The notes under the pieces were generated by a model. It saw nothing but the letters and a program-made list of their open reading frames with translations, did no database searches and was not told where the DNA came from. Positions 20,440 to 23,736 of a stretch of DNA of 23,736 bases are shown here, one piece after another. This stretch comes from an uncultured Oscillibacter sp. (GTDB taxonomy: Bacteria; Bacillota; Clostridia; Oscillospirales; Oscillospiraceae). Numbering within the stretch: the stretch's first letter is position 1; each line of letters starts with the position of its first letter. Location of the stretch: contig CABUDN010000017.1 of the NCBI GenBank assembly GCA_902490355.1, positions 1 through 23,736 on the forward strand, written 5' to 3'. Position numbers and translations under genes: made by a program.

Positions 20440-21879
20440 TTACTTGCTCTCCCGCAGGACTTCCTTCAGGAAATCCCACACCCGCTGGACGGAGGAAATG
20501 CTCATCTTCTCCCGGGGAGTATGGATCTCCAGCAGATCCGGTCCAACGGACACGCAGTCCAGACCGGGCAGCTTGCCGCACAGCAATCCGCACTCCACGC
20601 CGGCGTGAATGGCCTCAATCTTGGGATCATGGCCGTACTGCGCCTGGAAGACCTTGACCATCCGCTCCCGCAGGGGAGACTCCCGCCGGTATTCCCAGGC
20701 CGGGTAATCACCCGTAATCTCCAGCTGGCCGCCCAACTGCTCCATCAGGCAGCGCAGACGGTCGTGCAGCATCTCCTTCTGGGTGGCCACGGAGCTGCGC
20801 ACGCTGAAGGTCGCGCAGACTTCCGTCTCTTCCGTTTTCAAAATACCCAGATTCAAAGAGGTCTGCACCAGTCCGGGAATATCCTGGCTCATGGCCTGAA
20901 CACCGTTGGGTGCGCAGGTCAGCAGGCACAGCACACGGGCCGTGGACGCCTCGTCCATGGGCAGCTGCCCGCAATCCGCCGCCTCCACAGTCACAGTCAG
21001 ATTCGGATCCGGTACGGCATACTCGCAGGCCAGCGTCCGTCCCAGCTCCTCTGCCGCCTGAGACGCAGCCTGAACGTCCGCTGCACACACCACGGCCTCC
21101 GCCGCGGTGGCAATGGCGTTGTCCTTCAATCCGCCGTCCACAGACACCAGCCGTACCGGCGTCGCCTGCGCCATGGCCCGCAGCATCCGGCCCATCAGCA
21201 TATCCGCATTGGCCCGGCCCTTGTGAATCTCCGTTCCGGAGTGTCCGCCGGTCAGACCCGAAATCTGTACCCGCAGGCAAGCCCCTTCAAATGCCGCACG
21301 ATGAATGGGCAGAACACAGCGGGAAGAACTGCCGCCGGCGCATCCCACGGTAAACACGCCCTCGGCCTCGGAATCCAGATTCACCAATTCCCGGCCCTGC
21401 AGCGGCGTCACATCCAGCACCGCGGCGCCCAGCATTCCGATTTCCTCCTCGGTCGTCAGCACGACCTCCAGCCGGGGATGGGGAATGCTGTCATCATCCA
21501 GCACTGCCAGGGCCATGGCAGCCGCGATTCCGTCGTCTCCGCCCAGGGTGGTGCCCACGGCATAGACGTAATCTCCGTCTACTGCCAGGTCCAGCCCCTC
21601 CCGTTCCATATCCTTGGTGCACGCAGGGGTCTTTTCGCACACCATGTCCAGGTGTCCCTGGAGGATCACGGCCGGAGCCTGCTCATAGCCTGCGGAAGCC
21701 TCCTTGATGATGATGACATTGTTGGCCTCATCCTGATAGTGCTCCAGTCCCCGCTCCCGGGCAAATGCCACGCACCAGTCGCTGATGGCCTTTGTGTTGC
21801 GGGAGCCATGCGGAATGGCACACATCTGTTCAAAAAAGCGGTATACATTCTTGGGTTCCAAATTTTGCAGTACGGACAC
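20440..21879 (-). CDS. pepD: Aminoacyl-histidine dipeptidase (PepD, M20 family)
   Basis: A 479-residue cytosolic metallopeptidase of the M20 family that cleaves dipeptides such as carnosine-like Xaa-His. The di-zinc site is visible: QGHLDMVCE (H76, with D78), GGDDG (D115 bridging), LTTEEEIG (E144 catalytic and E145), NLDSEAEG (D169), and a late histidine in LLEIHTPREKM near the C-terminus. The lid/dimerisation domain begins about residue 190 with GGSSSR and includes SGLTGGHSGTEI. The length matches the PepD family (about 485). The start is GTG at 21877-21879 with AGGAGG 9 bases upstream. It follows the XpaC gene by 56 bases and has its own strong terminator. The function is well supported. 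Confidence 0.94.
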   Translation of the reverse strand: MSVLQNLEPKNVYRFFEQMCAIPHGSRNTKAISDWCVAFARERGLEHYQDEANNVIIIKEASAGYEQAPAVILQGHLDMVCEKTPACTKDMEREGLDLAVDGDYVYAVGTTLGGDDGIAAAMALAVLDDDSIPHPRLEVVLTTEEEIGMLGAAVLDVTPLQGRELVNLDSEAEGVFTVGCAGGSSSRCVLPIHRAAFEGACLRVQISGLTGGHSGTEIHKGRANADMLMGRMLRAMAQATPVRLVSVDGGLKDNAIATAAEAVVCAADVQAASQAAEELGRTLACEYAVPDPNLTVTVEAADCGQLPMDEASTARVLCLLTCAPNGVQAMSQDIPGLVQTSLNLGILKTEETEVCATFSVRSSVATQKEMLHDRLRCLMEQLGGQLEITGDYPAWEYRRESPLRERMVKVFQAQYGHDPKIEAIHAGVECGLLCGKLPGLDCVSVGPDLLEIHTPREKMSISSVQRVWDFLKEVLRESK

Positions 21880-21935
21880 GGAATGGTCCCTCCTTCAATC
21901 ATGATAATTTACTTTCTTCGGCTGACAGCCGATTG

Positions 21936-23114
21936 TTATTTCTGATCCAGGCCAAAATCCTGGGCAACTGTGGCAGTGTCCCGGCGCAGCATGTTCTCCA
22001 TCACCCGCAAGTCACTGTCCACATCCATGGCGTCGGCCTGATACAGCTCATCGAGCTGATGGGTAAATCCCCGCACAATGGAATCCATGGCCGCCTCGAT
22101 ACGGCCTTTGGCCTGACGCAGGTTTTCCCCTTCCACACCGGCAGCTTCAAACTCCGCATAGGAGTCCAGCAGCTTTTGTGTGGTAGGCAGATAGTAGTTC
22201 AAAAAGGTATCAATTTTCCCCCGTTTGGCCGGGTCGGCTTCCACCGCTTTGAAAATGCGGGCCGTGATGGATTCCAGCTGGTCAATTTTGGCAGAGAGCG
22301 CCTCATCGGCAATCCGGTCATTGGCATTGCGAATGTTCTGCAAGATCACATCGTAGTCCGTCATCGGCTTCTTTTCCGATGCCTCCTGCCTGCTTGCTTC
22401 CTGCTGCTGTTTTTCTTTGCGCAGGGCCTCATCTGCCTCCGAGCTGCGGAAAAGATATCCCAATTCCAGATTCAGATACGTCGTCTCCCCAAAATATCCT
22501 TTGTCGATCATCTTCTGCAGGTCTTTTTCCACCCGGTCCCGGGGATGGCCCAGGGTCCGGGCCAGCTCATCGATGGCCAACGCCTCCCGGTTTCCCATGA
22601 CGGCCAGGTATTGATGATAGCGCCGCAGGCTCCGCTCCATGGACACTCCGCACACCAGCATGGCAGCACCCGCTACCACGCCGGCCAGCGCCGTCAGCAG
22701 ACTCTCGATATACCACCAGTCCAGCTCACCCAGCCAGATCATCATGTCAATGGGCTCCCAGCAAGCCAGAAGGCTCACCACTGTAATGACCACGCCGACA
22801 ATCTTGAGCACCCGGGCCGTAGAAGTTTTCGCCGCAGGCGATCGGGTCATCTGCCGGGCCGCCGTCTGGGCCCGATTTTTCCGCTTGACCGGGGTCACCG
22901 GCCCGGTCCCTCTCTTCTTTACCGGTGTGGGGATGCTTCCAGGCATCTCCTGCTGTTCCAGCGGAGGCGGCACCCGCCGCGTTTGCCCATCCCTGCCAAA
23001 AAGTTTAAACAGCAACACTGCCAGAGCGATGGGCCAAAGACCCACAAGAAACAGCACTGCAATCAGGACCCAGGAGCCGGCATCACTTTTGGGATCATGT
23101 TTCCTGGATGCCAT
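21936..23114 (-). CDS. XpaC-family (5-bromo-4-chloroindolyl phosphate hydrolysis) membrane protein with winged-helix-like segment
   Basis: A 392-residue protein. Transmembrane segments lie near residues 14-38, 102-118 and 137-157. Between the first two is a Pro/Lys/Arg-rich linker (about 42-95). Residues about 166-222 resemble a winged-helix fold: LAIDELARTLGHPRDRVEKD, then MIDKGYF and a strand pair. A Glu/Gln-rich coiled linker (about 226-248) leads to the helical XpaC domain (about 252-385), with ILQNIRNANDRIAD and FLNYYLPTTQKLLDSY as its best landmarks. XpaC was named for a hydrolysis phenotype; its molecular role is unclear, and it is often encoded near TelA-type genes, none of which is seen here. 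AAGGAGG lies 8 bases before the ATG, inside the end of DUF896, three bases after whose stop the gene begins. Confidence 0.82.
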   Translation of the reverse strand: MASRKHDPKSDAGSWVLIAVLFLVGLWPIALAVLLFKLFGRDGQTRRVPPPLEQQEMPGSIPTPVKKRGTGPVTPVKRKNRAQTAARQMTRSPAAKTSTARVLKIVGVVITVVSLLACWEPIDMMIWLGELDWWYIESLLTALAGVVAGAAMLVCGVSMERSLRRYHQYLAVMGNREALAIDELARTLGHPRDRVEKDLQKMIDKGYFGETTYLNLELGYLFRSSEADEALRKEKQQQEASRQEASEKKPMTDYDVILQNIRNANDRIADEALSAKIDQLESITARIFKAVEADPAKRGKIDTFLNYYLPTTQKLLDSYAEFEAAGVEGENLRQAKGRIEAAMDSIVRGFTHQLDELYQADAMDVDSDLRVMENMLRRDTATVAQDFGLDQK

Positions 23115-23117
23115 TCC

Positions 23118-23327
23118 TCAATCCTCCTTCTTTTTCAGCTTTTGCCGATTTCCCTTCTCATCCACAATATACGTGTGATCCAGCTGGCTCTGAAGATTTC
23201 CCAGCACCGCGTCGATATACTCCCGGCGCAGAGCGGCACGCTCCGCCGTTTCCCATTCGGTCAGTCCCTCCGGGCTCTTGGCCTTTTTTGCCAGCTCATT
23301 GAGCCGGTCAATCTGCTTTTGATCCAT
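23118..23327 (-). CDS. DUF896 family small protein (YnzC-like)
   Basis: A 69-residue cytosolic protein of the DUF896/YnzC family. The family core is present: IDRLNELAKKAKSPEGLTEW followed by AALRREYIDAVLGNLQSQL, a short helical hairpin. The tail is lysine-rich (KLKKKED). AAGGAGGAG lies 4 bases before the ATG. Its stop is three bases from the start of the XpaC gene, whose ribosome site lies within this gene's last codons, so the two are translationally coupled. YnzC of Bacillus is linked to the SOS-controlled yneA operon, but no SOS site is seen here. The function is unknown. Confidence 0.9.
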   Translation of the reverse strand: MDQKQIDRLNELAKKAKSPEGLTEWETAERAALRREYIDAVLGNLQSQLDHTYIVDEKGNRQKLKKKED

Positions 23328-23357
23328 GTTGCTCCTCCTTATCGGAACCGCTCTCCA

Positions 23358-23736
23358 TCAGATGAATCGCTTCACCACAATGCAGATTCGGCCCTTTTTC
23401 GTAACACCGCCTGCTTCAAGCAGCTGAAATTTCCCATACCCGCGGGCAGATATGGTGTCTCCTTCCGCTACCGTCCGGTCCGGCTTGGTACAATCCTGCC
23501 AATTCACCTGAACGCGGCCCCCGGAAATCAGCTCCGCCGCCTTTCCCCGGGACATCCGCAGTCCTGTGGACACCACCGCATCCAGCCGCAGGGAGGACAC
23601 CGTATCCCGAATCTCCTCCCACTGGACTTGAGGAATGTGGAGATACTCCAGCGGCACCGAGGTGACGCGCAGTTTCACCCGGCCGGCACTGTCCCAGCTT
23701 TGCAGCAAAAACGGCTCTACAGTCTCCAACACCAGA
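23358..23736 (-). CDS. S4-domain RNA-binding protein, YlmH-like, C-terminal part (cut by window edge)
   Basis: About 126 C-terminal residues of a protein whose N-terminus lies right of the window. The S4 RNA-binding domain spans roughly the last 75 residues: LRLDAVVSTGLRMSRGKAAE, then LISGGRVQVNW and EGDTISARGYGKF. The preceding segment PFLLQSWDSAGRVKLRV, followed by IPQVQWEEI, matches the YlmH layout, in which a central domain precedes S4. YlmH proteins bind ribosome-associated RNA and are usually encoded near division genes such as sepF and divIVA. The in-frame GTG at 23732 is internal, since the reading frame stays open to the edge. It lies 30 bases upstream of DUF896. Confidence 0.85.
   Translation of the reverse strand, partial: LVLETVEPFLLQSWDSAGRVKLRVTSVPLEYLHIPQVQWEEIRDTVSSLRLDAVVSTGLRMSRGKAAELISGGRVQVNWQDCTKPDRTVAEGDTISARGYGKFQLLEAGGVTKKGRICIVVKRFI

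Noticed and set aside
21907..21925. Small CGGCTGACAGCCG hairpin between the XpaC and pepD genes
   Set aside because: The stem is only five pairs with a three-base loop and no T tract on the minus strand, so there is not enough to call a terminator.

Overview
The window is a 23.7 kb piece of core-type chromosome from a GC-rich, anaerobic Firmicute, most likely a clostridial gut bacterium of the Oscillospiraceae (Flavonifractor/Intestinimonas-like). This is inferred from the class III (oxygen-sensitive) ribonucleotide reductase, the DUF1385-prmC-recA-recX-rimO order, XpaC and DUF896 genes, strong AGGAGG ribosome sites and high GC at third codon positions. No transposase, integrase, phage gene or CRISPR array was seen. 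The gene at each edge is cut by the window.

Left block (1-8670, all minus strand). Two transcription units read right to left. The first is a lipoprotein with DxDGDG repeats, an OmpR-type response regulator, an EcsC-family protein and a membrane sensor histidine kinase; these genes are tightly packed or overlapping. The second is DUF1385 membrane protein, prmC, recA, recX and rimO. It has its own promoter, whose -35 overlaps a 12-base match to the Gram-positive LexA (SOS) box, so the whole recA operon is probably damage-inducible.

Middle block (8844-14925). A tRNA-Leu(CAA) with a textbook promoter and terminator is followed by two tandem ~110-base repeats, each carrying a hairpin, and then a second strong terminator. 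Next is a blaI-blaR1-like pair: a small winged-helix repressor and a 1200-residue M56 metalloprotease with a very large acidic extracellular part that lacks a penicillin-binding SxxK motif. Two TAC/GAC-N4-GTAG sites sit on its promoter. A DtxR-family metal regulator and a ZIP metal transporter follow, divergently transcribed from adjacent promoters.

Right-middle block (15009-19284). nrdG, nrdD and trxB encode anaerobic deoxynucleotide synthesis. NrdD carries a fused C-terminal redoxin domain with a CPNC motif, and thioredoxin reductase is the next gene. Two NrdR-like boxes 41 bases apart lie upstream of the nrdD promoter, and the nrdD transcript begins in a 16-bp perfect hairpin.

Right block (19301-23736, minus strand). 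A lone zinc/manganese-type substrate-binding lipoprotein has a Fur/Zur-type box at its promoter. It is followed by the dipeptidase pepD, then a set made of an S4-domain protein (YlmH-like, partial), DUF896 and an XpaC-family membrane protein.

The most useful leads are the regulatory sites (LexA, NrdR, Zur/Fur, BlaI-like), the redoxin-fused NrdD beside trxB, the lipoprotein/two-component/EcsC operon, and the structured repeat pair behind the tRNA.
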